From Lonicera japonica (lineage: Eukaryota; Streptophyta; Magnoliopsida; Dipsacales; Caprifoliaceae), in contig JAKCWG010000888.1 in assembly GCA_021464415.1 (NCBI GenBank), positions 124,001-188,000 of the forward strand: a DNA stretch of 64,000 bases. The letters are read 5' to 3'. Positions within the stretch are counted from its first letter, which is position 1. Every line of letters begins with the position of its first letter. Below the pieces are notes generated by a model. The model ran no database searches. It was not told the DNA's origin and saw only the letters and a list, made by a program, of their open reading frames with translations. Positions 12,401 through 23,479 of this stretch are shown here, piece by piece. Made by a program: the position numbers and the translations under genes.

Positions 12401-13739
12401 GGATGGTCAGGATATGTGCAAATAGACCTTGCAGTGGATTTGAGGGTTTGTTTTTGTTGACCAACCTCTCTTATTATCTGCTATTGGTATATTTACTGAT
12501 CGAGCGGCATTTAGTGATTATATTTGTTTTCTACTGCAAATTATCAAATTAACCTTTTTTAAATTGAAAATAAATAACTATCACTTTTAATAAAAGTTGA
12601 ATCCACGACTTTTAACACGAAAGAGGTACAACATAATTGACTACTCTTCAAAAGTTCTAAAAAACTGTCAGGTTTTCTAGTATATATAGAGATAATCACT
12701 CTAACCAATTTCTTTTTCATATAATATGAAAAGAATTAATCTAAATATTTTTAATGGATTTTTGTTTTCTGCCATAATAATATCATCATATTCCATACAA
12801 ACACCCAAACCCTGCACTTCATTCATTCACTGGGCAACTCTTTTTTTGTTTTATGAACACGGTTTTTTGTTTCATACTCGTCAATGGATAGATTCATATT
12901 TGAATTAGGGAGGGTAAAGTACTTAAACCTTAGGCCTAGTAACTTCATAATGTAACGGCAAAATATGAAATGGATAAAACTTTGGCTAAGTAAAAAATAT
13001 ACACTCATTAAAAAAAAGAAAATCTATAAAAGATACTTGATTGAGAGCTTTACATCCATTTTTTTTAAAAGCTGAAATCTCCAACAGCAGAATATTAGAT
13101 TCGATTCAAAATTATCTTTGACAAATTATTTTAATATTATAATCAGTTAACATTTATTAATACTAGACATTTAGCACATGCACTCAATTTGTAGGCACGC
13201 TCTTTTTTTATTCACACGGATCAATATATAAGTTGAAATAAAAAAGATTTAATAATGAAAAGGCAGCCTGTGCTTTCTATTTTACTCTGGAGCTGGCAGA
13301 TATAAATCACATAAATGATTTTTCATTAAAAAGTTAATGCATGGGTAAAATTGGAAAAAAAATAACAAATTCGGAATCATAACCAAATTCAAGTGCTTCC
13401 GGTTTATAAATGCATACATATTAGAGTACATATAACTAATTTTTGAATTACTTTTCGTAACTCGTGTCAATGGTACTCTAATCTTTTGAAGGTATCTTAC
13501 AATCTCAACTAAACAATCTTCAATCCTTTTATATTGGTTGGATTCTAAAACTGCCCCTTCAATATACTATATAACTCTATATGAATTGAAAGACACCTAA
13601 TAAGTTTATGACAACATAATCATTAATTTGGAAAAATAAAATAAAATATTATTAGTTATGTGGTTCGTTGTAGCAATTTCTAAGTTAATAGAAATACTCT
13701 TAACCATTAAGCTATCAATTTTTATTAAACTCGGTCTAC
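9441..13739. other. Gene-free AT-rich intergenic stretch
   Basis: No gene is supported. It holds poly-A/T runs, (TA)n at about 10538-10554, diverged copies of the NLR-flank repeat (10560-11080), a two-copy 71-bp duplication at 11700-11841, and a short GC-richer patch at 12180-12330 with an AACGGG...CCCGTT hairpin near 12298. A Helitron-like start TCTATACTATTACATAAAG lies near 10826 but no end was assigned. Confidence 0.5.
11700..11841. repeat. Two-copy 71-bp tandem duplication
   Basis: CTCCTACCATCCACCCACCC occurs at about 11720 and 11791, followed by ATGGT and GAGATA in both copies, preceded by CAAATTAG in both. Confidence 0.85.
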
Positions 13740-14122
13740 ATGGGGAGAGTTTATTAGTAAGAACTCGCTAAACTCGGTCTCAGAGGCTAACTGCCTCTTC
13801 AATCTATCAATCTCAATAGTATCATCACTAGTGATTACCATATTATCAACGTAAATAGTCAGAGTTGTTACCTTCCCTTGTTAGTGCTTGATGAACAAGG
13901 TATGATCTGAGTTACTTTATTTATAACCCACTTTATTCACAAACTGTGAGAACCTTTGAAACCATGCATGAGATGACTGTTTGAGTCCAGATAGGGATTT
14001 CTCCAATTTATAAACAAAATTACCAAGAGAGGCTGCCACATACCTTGGTGGAAGAGTCATCTAAATGCCTTCAACTAACTCTTCATGGAGAAATGCATTC
14101 TTTACATCAAAATGTCGAAGAG
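13740..14122 (-). pseudogene. Ty1/copia reverse transcriptase fragment (left part)
   Basis: The minus strand encodes copia RT pieces: DVKNAFLHEEL (about 14085-14118), SLSGLKQSSHAWFQRFSQFV (about 13955-14010) and IYVDNMVITS at about 13830-13858, where the family has YVDD; the second catalytic aspartate is replaced by asparagine. Stops interrupt the frame. The piece is contiguous in the element with 15855-16991, from which it is separated by an inserted Athila-type LTR. It ends near 13740 before RNase H. Confidence 0.85.
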
Positions 14123-15854
14123 TGATAAACGCTTAATATTGTCATTCATACGCTCATTTTCGGAGTTATTTGACGCATTTTTTTCTCTAAAACTACTCGG
14201 TTTGCCAACTTATTTCGTGATTAGTCTCGTAGCACTTTTGTATTTAACAATGCTTGGAAAGGCACATTTTGTGTTTATTTTGGTGTCTTTAGATTTCAAA
14301 AAATATTGTATTTAATACAATAGTGGAATTTTTCATGGACAAAAAGAATTCAAGAAAGTGAAAGCTCCATGTGATTAAAGAGCATCCAAGAAAGTGGAAG
14401 TCTCCATGTCCATGTAATTAAAGAACGAAAGTGAAATTGTTCATGTGAAAAAAAAAGCATCCAAGATAGTGGAATTCTCCACCCAAAATAAAAAGCATTG
14501 TTTATTTTTTAACATCCAACACATCTCTCCTATTTATAGTCTTCATTATTGTTTTGGAGAGGGTACTTTTATTTTCTCATTTCTTAATTTATAGAGAGCT
14601 TTTAATAGTTTTTTCTAGAGAGAGAAATGGAGTTCACTTTTATAATTCTTGTCTCTACATTTATTATGGAGTAATTTCTTTGCTAAGGCTAAAAGATGAA
14701 ATTTGCAATGCATTAATTATGTAAGTTCAATTCTCATTCCATTGTTAGTATTGTTAAATACTTTTTCAATCCTTCATCTTCTCCATTTTTTCAACCATTC
14801 ATAAGCTAGTAAGATAATTTTCATATAATGATTTGACTTTGTATGCCTTGTATACTTAGATCTCAAGCATTAATGAAGAGATGATACACTTCTGTATTTC
14901 TTACTAGCCTATGTCCATTCTTTCTTTGAATGAGATACTTTTCATTGCCAAGCATGATTAGTTTTTGAATATTCATGGAAACACCATAAATTTGAGATTT
15001 TAATCTTTTAATACTTTAATGATATGTTGAGTGATTTCTACACTTTATGTGATTTTAAGACTCATCATCTTCTTAGTTAAAGTATTGCCAAAGAGGATCT
15101 TTTAAATTTATGTCATAAACAACTTCATTAATCATTTTAAGGATTCAATTTGTATTTATCAAATAAGTCTATATAGGACGGTTTGACCTCCACCTAGACC
15201 TCCCAATCTTAGACAAATGAAATGTTATGATTTATCGAGCTAAACTCCTTGTAGTTGGCCATTTTCATAATCAAGTCATTTGCCTAGGGGAAACTAACAA
15301 TGAGTTCTTAAATGCCTAGTTTAAATTTATGCCTTTTCTTTTTGTGTATTTTAAGTTTGAATCTTGGTTGATATTATATGGGAATGGGTTGCACTTGCTT
15401 CACACCCTTTGTCACAAGATAAAAATGAGAGATACACTTGTGTTGATATTTGCTTACACCCTTTCTTTATATGGCATTTATATGGGAATGGGTTGCTTTT
15501 GCTCCACACCCTTTTGCTTAGAAATGGGTAAAATATTCAACACTTAGGAATTGCATTGAGAACTTTGAATGAGATTGATTTTACTTAACTTTTCAAAACA
15601 AATAAATTCTATAACGCCTTAGCCTTTTCTCATTTATTATTACATCATTTTAATTTTTATTGCAAGACTTTAAAATCAACAACTAAAATCAACCAATTAT
15701 ATTCTCTTAACAAAATTTTGGACTCGTAATCACCACATCATCTTTCCGACTATCCTTGTGGTTCGACACTTGGACTTACCAAGTATTATAACTTGACAAC
15801 CTGCACTTGGGTATTTAAACACGGAAGTATTTTCGGCGCGTCAAGTTTTTGGCG
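14123..15854 (+). mobile_element. Athila-type LTR with PBS stump, no TSD
   Basis: The block begins TGATAAACGC and the LTR ends GGCGCGTCA at 15843 (1,721 bp). It shares long near-identical stretches with the LTR at 60068-62006, for example TCTCTACATTTATTATGGAG. After the LTR comes AGTTTTTGGCG (15844-15854), the same spacer and first bases of the tRNA-Asp-type PBS seen in the other Athila copies; then host copia sequence resumes. The copia sequence on both sides joins without gain or loss, and no 5-bp duplication is present. A TATA box CTATTTATAG lies near 14530. The strand follows from the TGATAAACGC start and PBS side. Confidence 0.8.
14323..14482 (+). repeat. Imperfect palindrome array in LTR upstream of TATA
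   Basis: Five imperfect palindromes of form GTGGAANTCTCCAC are centred near 14329.5, 14364, 14400.5, 14436.5 and 14475.5, about 35-39 bp apart. The last, GTGGAATTCTCCAC, is the best preserved. The array is 200-360 bp from the LTR start, the same place as palindrome arrays in the other two Athila-type LTRs, but its sequence and spacing differ. Confidence 0.6.
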
Positions 15855-16991
15855 CCTAGTTAAAACTCGATGCCAATGATAATAGGATCGGAATAGTATT
15901 CATTTTAGCGATAGGAGCAAAAGTCTCATCGTAGTCTATCGCATACGTTTAAGTAAACACTTAGACTACAAGTCAGGCTTTATACCGATTTACATAGCCA
16001 TTCACATTGTCCTTTACGGTAAATACCCAATGATAACCTACGACCTTCCTGCCTTGTGGCGGGGGATACAGTAGATAGGAGCAAAGGTCTCATCCTCCTC
16101 CATTTAGAATTATCTAAGGCATCCTGCATTTTGTTAGGAACTGATACAGTAGATATTTGATTCATAAAAGACTCATATGAATTGGACAATCTACCAGTAG
16201 AGATGTAATTTACAATTGAATACTTTAAATTTTCATGAAGGGCAGGTTCATATTTTTTTGACTGGCTGGCCACGGGTTAACCGACTAGGTAACACGTATT
16301 GTCCAACATTAGACTCATTACTATTAGTAGTAGTGGGTGGACATGCCTCAAATGAGTGGCCTTTAATACCATGGAGTTGTGGATCAAGGGTATGAGTAAT
16401 AATGGAAGAGGTAGATATGTCTTGAACTTCTGATGTATGAACCTGGATGTCGTCTGAAGTTTTTGTTTTCGGGTGAACTTGAGGGTTTGATGGGTTAAGC
16501 GTCTCAACTGGAACTAGAACCTCAACCTCAAGTATGTCTGTCTGTATATCCTCTCCTACCTGCAAATTTTTCTACTCACTACGAGTTAGCTCTTCAAAAT
16601 ATGGATTCTCCCCCTGAAGACCAGAGTCGGGTAAGGAGAAATAACTCATATCTTTGTAAAAGTAACATCCATAGTGTTATAATACTTTCAAGTAGGTGGA
16701 TGATAACACTTATACCCTTTATGACATCTCCCATAACTGACAAACACACACTTAATCACTCGGGCATCTAACTTGGATCTTTGATTTTTAGGAATATGGA
16801 CAAAGACAACACAGCCAAAGACACGAGTTGGAAAGTTTGAAATTGAAGAAATGACATATGAGATGCAAGCACCTCAAGCGAATTTTTTTCTTAAAGGACA
16901 CTGGACGGTATAGGATTAATGAGATATGAGGAAGTTATTATAGAATCACCCCAAAGGAACTTAGGCATATGAGCAGAAAAGATGAGGGCAC
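15855..16991 (-). pseudogene. Ty1/copia integrase C-terminus to RT start
   Basis: Minus-strand frames read, in element order, [20 protein letters not shown] (integrase C-terminal side, about 16910-16975), a STRVFGCVVFVHIP...KGYKCYHPP segment (about 16700-16850), a low-complexity linker (16277-16565), then the RT start with a degraded RRMRP and GQCEWL (wild-type family wording WVFxVKxNxxG) and a YAIDYDETFAPIAK-like segment in another frame (about 15900-15960). Stops and frameshifts are frequent. It continues in 13740-14122 on one side and 18818-19285 on the other. Confidence 0.8.
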
Positions 16992-18812
16992 TGTTGTGCA
17001 TGATTTTGTGCCTATTTTAGACCTCTTACTTAACTTTGTTTACTCGTTTTAGGTAGTAAAAATTATTTATTTATTTATTTTTAGTATATTGTAATAATTA
17101 TAGAGTTAGTGAAGAAAAGATCAAAAAAGAGTTGAATTGAGTGAATAAAGTATCGAAGTCAAGAAGAAACGAATTGAAGCAATTCCAGAACAAGAATCAT
17201 ATTTGAGAAAGTTATGCAGCAGTTCGGTGTTTTGATCATATCTTCTCTTTGAGAACTCGGATTTTGGAGTTCTTTATGTGGATGGAAAAAAGATTCGAAG
17301 ACCTACAACTTTCGTGTTTTGAGTTTTCTCAAATTCAGAGGTTTAATTTTCCAAAAACAGCCCCGAACCTACTGCCAGTGCACAATGTCGAAAATTAAGA
17401 TGTGTAGCCTCCATTTAATTTCTTGCTCCTTACTCCTCTACAATCCAATCCTTATTCAACCTCTTTCCATATTTTCCTCATTGAACTCCAACTTTTTTCC
17501 TCATTAAACTCAAACTCTTTTCTTATTTATAGAATCATTCTTGATAAAATAAAGCAATCCTTAAATTTAACCAAAACTCTTAACTCCCATTATGCGATTA
17601 TTTTTAGAGATTATCTGTGATTTTAGCAGATCGATGTATCTTTCCTTGAGAGAAAAACCCTTATTTTACTACACTACATTAATAACGTAGATAGCGAAAG
17701 TAAGGGATCGAATTCACAAGGAATGAAAGTCTAGAATTTGTATTAATCTAATTTACTTATTACAATAAAAATAATAATAATACATCGAAAAATAAAATTG
17801 CAAACTAGTTTAAAAAAAAATAAAACATAAAACCTAATTCCTAAGATAGATGGATGAAATTCCAAATCCTCCTCTGCTTCAAATTCCATCTGCTACAGAG
17901 AACCCTCCACAAACTCAAAACATGGAAATTTCTTCCCTTCCTAACCTTCACAATACAACTTCATTGACGAGAATATTTGTTCTTCCAAAAACACAAATAG
18001 CCTCACCACCTAATATCGTACCACGAAAATCAAGGCTCGAAATCTCATTATATTCTTCCATCGTAAAGATTTATTTGTTCTTCCAAAAACACAAACAACC
18101 TAAACGAGGCTTCACATAATAAAAATTAGGAGTTTCCAGAACTCTCACCATGTTTCTCTCAAGGAAAGATACATCTGTTAAAATCATAGATAATCTCTCA
18201 AAAAAATCGCATAATGGGAGTTAGGAGTTTTGGTTAAATTTAAGGATTGTTTTATTTTATCAAGAAGGATTCTATAAATAAGAAAAGAGTTTGAGTTTAA
18301 TGAGGAAAAGAGTTGGAATTCAATGAGAAAAATATGGAAAGATGTTGAATAAGGATTGGATTGTAGAGGAGTAAGGAGCAAGAAATTAAATGGAGGCTAC
18401 ACATCTTAATTTTCGACATTGTGCACTGGCAGTAGGTTCGGGGTTGTTTTTGAAAAGTTAAACCTCTGAATTTGAGAAAACTCAAAACACGAAAGTTGTA
18501 GGTTTTCGAATCTTCTTTCCATCCATATAAAGAACTCCAAAATCTGAGTTCTCAATGAGAAAATATGATCAAAACACCGAACTGCTGCATAACTTTCTCA
18601 AATATGATTCTTGTTCCGGAATTGCTTCAATTCGTTTCTTCTTGACTTCGATACTTTATTCACTCAATTCAACTCTTTTTTAATCTTTTCTTCACTAACT
18701 CTATAATTATTACAATATACTAAAAATAAATAAATAAATAATTTTTACTACCTAAAACGAGTAAACAAAGTTAAGTAAGAGGTCTAAAATAGGCACAAAA
18801 TCATGCACAACA
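16992..18812. mobile_element. Fold-back element with TG...CA ends
   Basis: The ends are TGTTGTGCATGATTTTGTGC and its reverse complement, flanked by GGCAC at 16987-16991 and 18813-18817. The left arm (16992 to about 17656) and right arm (about 18152-18812) are inverted copies of about 660 bp that I estimate at 96-97% identity. The roughly 495-bp centre holds GGGATCGAATTCACAAGG, which resembles the U5 side of local gypsy LTRs. It inserted into copia integrase; the coding frame around the GGCAC site is otherwise continuous. TG...CA ends and a 5-bp duplication indicate integrase-mediated insertion, so it looks like an LTR with an inverted copy of its U3 end rather than a classical DNA transposon. 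No protein is recognised. Confidence 0.75.
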
Positions 18813-18817
18813 GGCAC

Positions 18818-19285
18818 GAGTCATATAAAGTAAATGACTGTTTTTTCTTTAAAAGACTCCATTTTGTTATAGTGTTTGTGGACTCGTAGTTTGGTAAATA
18901 ATGCCATGTGTTTGAACAAATTCGCTGAAGGCATTATTGAAATAGTCCCCCCATTATCAAACCGAAGGACTTTAATGGTGCTATTGTACTGTTTTTGAAT
19001 TAGATTACGAAAAGCTTAAAAAGTTAGAAAAACTTCTTCTTTGGTTTTAAGAAGAACTACCTATGACAGTCTCGTACAATCGTCAATGAACTACACAAAA
19101 TACTACATACCAGATATAGTGGACCTTAGCTCTAGAGGGTCCCCAAACATCAGAATAAATTAACTCAAAAGTAAAAATACTTTTACTAGCAATACTGGGA
19201 GAGTAAGTAGAATGGTGACTCTTGGCCAAAATACAAGTTTCATAATGTAAAATAGACTCATTAAAACCAATAAACAAAGTAGGCA
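18818..19285 (-). pseudogene. Ty1/copia GAG-pre-integrase and integrase core
   Basis: The minus strand encodes SKSIFTFELIYSDVWGPSRA (about 19115-19175), the PFELIHSDVWGPS motif with the first catalytic aspartate, preceded by a CILAK zinc-side remnant. In shifted frames it continues with a LRFDNGG-like segment carrying the second aspartate (about 18945-18985) and NGV/RKNRHLL-like remnants (about 18830-18870). The copia element is truncated at 19285, where the NLR-flank repeat begins. Confidence 0.85.
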
Positions 19286-19286
19286 T

Positions 19287-20099
19287 AAATATATCCTTGG
19301 CTACACCTATCAAACACCTATATTATGTGATTATTTTAGAACAATTATGATTTGTCTAATAACAGTTGTGCATCTTTAATTACATGTTGACTAAATATAA
19401 AAAAAATTGGTATGTGCATAAAATTATTAAATTATTCTTTTAGCGTATTAAATTATGTTATAACAAAAATGTAACTCATGACTTTTAACATGAAAACACC
19501 TTTAATTATAACAAGACTGAATACTATTATATATTTATAACTTAAACAATTAATAAATATCTTATTACAAACGTATAAAATATATCACTACGCTAATATA
19601 AATCTATGGGTGTTTGAAGGTTAGTGGGTATCCAAATTAATAAACTGAATCAAGGGGATCATATGGACTATATTTAATTTTAGTTCTTTAAAGTCTTCTT
19701 TACGGGGTCGGTCTTTTTAAATACACTCTTACATTTAGTCAACTTGTTCAAATTTCAATTATTTTGAAGCTCTCTCGTATATTTAGTTTTGTTCGTATAA
19801 TTTTTTATTGTAAATATTAGAGTTGATTTGAATCTTTGCTATTTTGTAAACGAATATTAAATCAATAAACCATCTTTTGACTTTGTTAAATATTCTTTCT
19901 GAAATTATACACATATAAGTTGGACATCGTCGCGCGTACATAATAATCTAGTAATTCAGACACTCCAATTAATATGAATTGATTTAATACATCTGTTTGA
20001 GTCATTATAAGCATCTTTTCATTGATCCCCGCCAGTTCAACAAAAAGTAAAATAAAAGATAAAGAGATTACCAAAAACTCATTATTATCTACCACTATA
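19287..20099. repeat. NLR-flank repeat, copy 2
   Basis: Aligns with 36-687. It ends in TATCTACCACTATA, which is the target duplication of the LINE that follows, and resumes at 21009. It shows no gene. Confidence 0.75.
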
Positions 20100-21008
20100 G
20101 GACTACACCAAGGGTCAGCTTTGAGCCCTTATCTGTTTACCTTGGTCTTGGATGTACTCACGGAACACATTCAAGAGCCAGCACCGCGATGTATGCTGTT
20201 TGCAGATGATATTGTCCTAGTGGGTGAGTCCAGAGAAGAGCTAAATGGGAAGGTGGAAACTTGGAGACAAAATTTAGAAGCGCATAGCTTTCGTTTAAGC
20301 AGAAGTAAGACAGAATACATGGAGTGCAAGTTCAATAAAAGGCGGAGCACTACTAACTTAGAGGTAAAAGTTGGGGATAATGTCATACCACAAGTCACTC
20401 GGTTTAAGTATCTTGGATCCATTATACAAGAAGATGGGGAGATAGAGGGAGATGTAAATCACCGGATTCAAGCAGGATGGTTGAAATGGAGGAAAGCTTC
20501 GGGTGTGTTATGTGATAAAAAGGTACCACTCAAGTTAAAAGGAAAATTCTATCGTACCGCGGTTAGACCAGCAATGTTGTATGGGACTGAGTGTTGGGCG
20601 GTCAAAAGCCAACACGAGAATAAACTAAGTGTAGTTGAGATGAGAATGTTGAGATGGATGAGTGGCAAGACTAGGAAAGATAAGATCAGGAATGTTACCA
20701 TCAGAGAGGGAGTTGGGGTGGCACCTATTACAGAAAAGATGGTTGAATCTCGACTTAGATGGTTTGGGCATGTATGGAGGAGACCTGCAGATGCCATGGT
20801 TAGGAGAGTTGATCATATGGAGGGAAGCCTAGTTGTTAGAGGCAGAGGAAGACCTAGAAAAACTATAGGTGAAACTATTAAGAAGGATTTAGAGGCGAAT
20901 GGTTTCACTAGAGATATGATTCACGACAGACCACTATGGCGTCGTTTGATCCATGTAGCCGACCCCACCTAGTGGGATAAAGGCTTGTTGTTGTTGTTGT
21001 TGTTGTTG
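20100..21008 (+). mobile_element. 5'-truncated RTE-type LINE with target duplication
   Basis: The open frame runs to 20972 and starts inside the reverse transcriptase: LHQGSALSPYLFTLVLDVLT, then LFADDIVLVGES with the FADD catalytic box, then a long RTE-type C-terminal region with [21 protein letters not shown] and RWFGHVWRRP. A short 3' UTR ends in a (TTG)n tail, typical of plant RTE elements. The 14-bp duplication TATCTACCACTATA occurs at 20086-20099 and 21009-21022. The upstream ATG at 20022 belongs to flanking DNA, so it is not a real start. The endonuclease and N-terminal RT are missing through 5' truncation, so it is a dead copy, though its remaining 290 codons are uninterrupted, suggesting a recent insertion. 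Confidence 0.92.
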
Positions 21009-21022
21009 TATCTACCACTATA

Positions 21023-21340
21023 TACTACGTGTGGGACGAACACTTGAGCCTTTTTCAAAAATTGCTCTCCTTTAGTTTGAAAAATTGGCATTTTAATTTT
21101 TCTTTACAAAATTGAAAACTACACGCATATATGTCAAATTTTCCCTTTAATTTTGAAAAAAAATACTACTAATATTAATTATGTCCCTTTTAATTACAAA
21201 CTTTTTTAGTGCCATAGTTGCCCATATTATTAAAATTATTGGTTTCGATCTGCTAACACTAATTGATTTTTCCACTGAAGTTGCCAACTATATACAACAC
21301 AAAAAATATTGTCCTGGCATAAAAATGGTAAAAAAATAAA
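21023..21340. repeat. NLR-downstream repeat, copy 1
   Basis: Aligns with about 25690-25975, sharing GAAAAATTGGCATTTTAATT and TTTTTCCACTGAAGTT. The pair marks duplication of the NLR locus. It contains no gene. Confidence 0.7.
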
Positions 21341-21345
21341 ATTGA

Positions 21346-22861
21346 TGTAAAGTCCCGTATTTTCCTTGATTTTATTATTAATTTTTTTATTGATGGTTTT
21401 GATAATTTATATTTATGGAGGGATATTTTAATTTTAAAATTCTAGAGTTTGGTAAAAGGAGATTTATGTAGTTGTAGGAAGAGTGGGATTTTTAAATGCT
21501 TATTAATATACATGACATATATTTGGCTAGGAGGAAAAGTGAAATTTTATACAAAATAATTATAATAATGATAATAGCTTTGGCCACTCCCCAACTGAGA
21601 TTATTTATACAAAGGTGGGTATGTATATATACATGTATTTAGGTTGGTGTAGGTGGGTGTGTAGTTTAAAGCTTTTATATGAATTCGAATTTTATTTATA
21701 TATATGTATATTCATGTATTATTAATTTGTTTCAGCTCTGCCATTACTTTTTATATAATATAATGATAAAGATGCACACGAATAAATGAAATTGTTGGTT
21801 GTGTGTGTGTGGGCAAGTCTTGAAGGAAGGGGGAGCAGCTGTATATAAATAAATAATATATGTGTGTGGGTGTGAGAATCCGCAACGGTTGTTAGGTGGC
21901 AATTTAATAATGAAATCTGAATAATTAATCGTATGAATTTTTAGTAGGAAGCAATACTCAAGAATTAAAACACAGATTGTTTGGTTTTCCTGTTCCTTTT
22001 TTTTTTTTTTTGGCTTGGCTGAGAAGAGCTATGTTTTCTTTGTACGGTGTAATAAAATCCAGTGAACTTAAGGAAGCATTACTCTAATTTATCTGTGCCT
22101 TATATTCCACTTCTTTTGCTTAATGACTAGATTATTGCTCCAAGCATATGCGTGAGACTCGTTATTACATTTGGCAATATGCTATGAAATGAGCAGGGAC
22201 AACACATCCGATCCCTGACATCTTGACCAAGTTGTGTTCTTGTGAGGCATGGAGTAACTCATACTATGCTTGAAAGCACAGAAAAATGAGAGGGTTACTC
22301 ATATCATGGTTGAACGCACCGAAACACGAGCATTGCTTTTACTTATTATATTTATTGAATAAGCGGGTTATACTATCATAGATATATGATGATTTTGAGA
22401 TCTATTTTGTTATCTACGTGACGAGACTTTAATGGTCATATTATCATGGTTATATTTACATGCATTGTTGGCATGGGCTGTATGGGGTTACAGTAGAGCT
22501 GGATTCGTTTTTCCTACTGGGCGTTGCTCACCCCTTCTTAGATTTTGCAGGCTTTCAGCAAATATATGATGCTACCTACCGGCAAGAGCTTTCTTGAGAG
22601 TTACAGGAGAATGTGTTAGAAATTATTTTAATATCATTATGAGTTCAATTGATTCAGTCAAAATTTTAGCTTAGCTTATGGATTGTTAGTTTTAATTCTA
22701 GAACATTTAGTTATGAATCTATTTCAGATATCTCTGCTAAGATTATTTTACGGCACTAGGTGGTATTTGGATTAGACTATAATGTTTTGGTGATTATGAA
22801 ATAAGTGCTAGATTGTTTACTATTTATTTCTTTGGTTCACGCTAAGTTTTGGAGCGTGACA
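21346..22861 (+). mobile_element. Chromovirus-like gypsy solo LTR
   Basis: The block starts TGTAAAGTCCCGTATTTTCC and ends TTTTGGAGCGTGACA, flanked by ATTGA at 21341-21345 and 22862-22866. The 3' part has CTGGGCGTTGCTCACCCC near 22515-22535 and the GGNGCGTGACA end, wording I associate with plant chromovirus LTRs of the Tekay/Del type. No internal region is present. The equivalent place in the other duplicate (near 25980) lacks it, so it inserted after the locus duplicated. Confidence 0.85.
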
Positions 22862-22866
22862 ATTGA

Positions 22867-23479
22867 AACTTGAACAAATTAGATTATGGACTGAAAATTT
22901 TCATAATTTTAACCTTTGAGTTTCCTGTATGGATTGAGGAGTTGGTTGGTTGCTCTACTGGCAATCTCTAATGCTCATTTTTACCAATATAAATTCTCAT
23001 AAAATTGCAAAAGTGAGAGCTATATATGCATTTCAATCATACATAAATGGAGCTGACAAAACCATCTAGTCCAATTTATCACATTTTCAAAAATAAGGTG
23101 CGAACTAAGATGGAATAGTAATCTAGAAATGACACCATTATATTGAAATACCTTATATGAAACATTTCCATCAGCACAATAACGTTGCAAAATAAACATA
23201 GAAATATTCTACATGACCACAACACGTAGGATTAAAAAAACTATCAGTAGAAAACTACAAAAGGTATAATTAATCCAAGAAAACCGACTCAAGAGAAACA
23301 TAAGACTTTTCAAAGCTAAATTGTTGTCCGTCACAATCAAAGCCACAATCATTAATAAGAACTTTTAGTTTGGAGTCGTGCTAAGGCTTAAGCATTTGAA
23401 TGTTGAAACCTTGAGTAATCACACAAAAAGTATCTAGTCCCGCCTGGTCCTCTTAATAATTGAACATCCTCGATCTATC
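22867..23479. other. Duplicated NLR-downstream flank, gene-free
   Basis: Aligns with 26030-26690, for example GAGTTTCCTGTATGGATT with GAATTTCCTGTGTAGATT and CACAATAACGTT with CACAATAACATT. It corresponds to the 3' region of the intact NLR gene and holds no coding signal of its own. Confidence 0.6.

Noticed and set aside
17319..18485. Similar 62-65-residue frames in both arms of the fold-back element
   Set aside because: The similarity follows from the inverted repeat; the frames are short, unrelated to known proteins and contain promoter-like text.
20022..20099. ATG-led N-terminus of a 316-residue RT protein
   Set aside because: These codons lie in the flanking repeat and in the LINE target duplication; the element starts at 20100.
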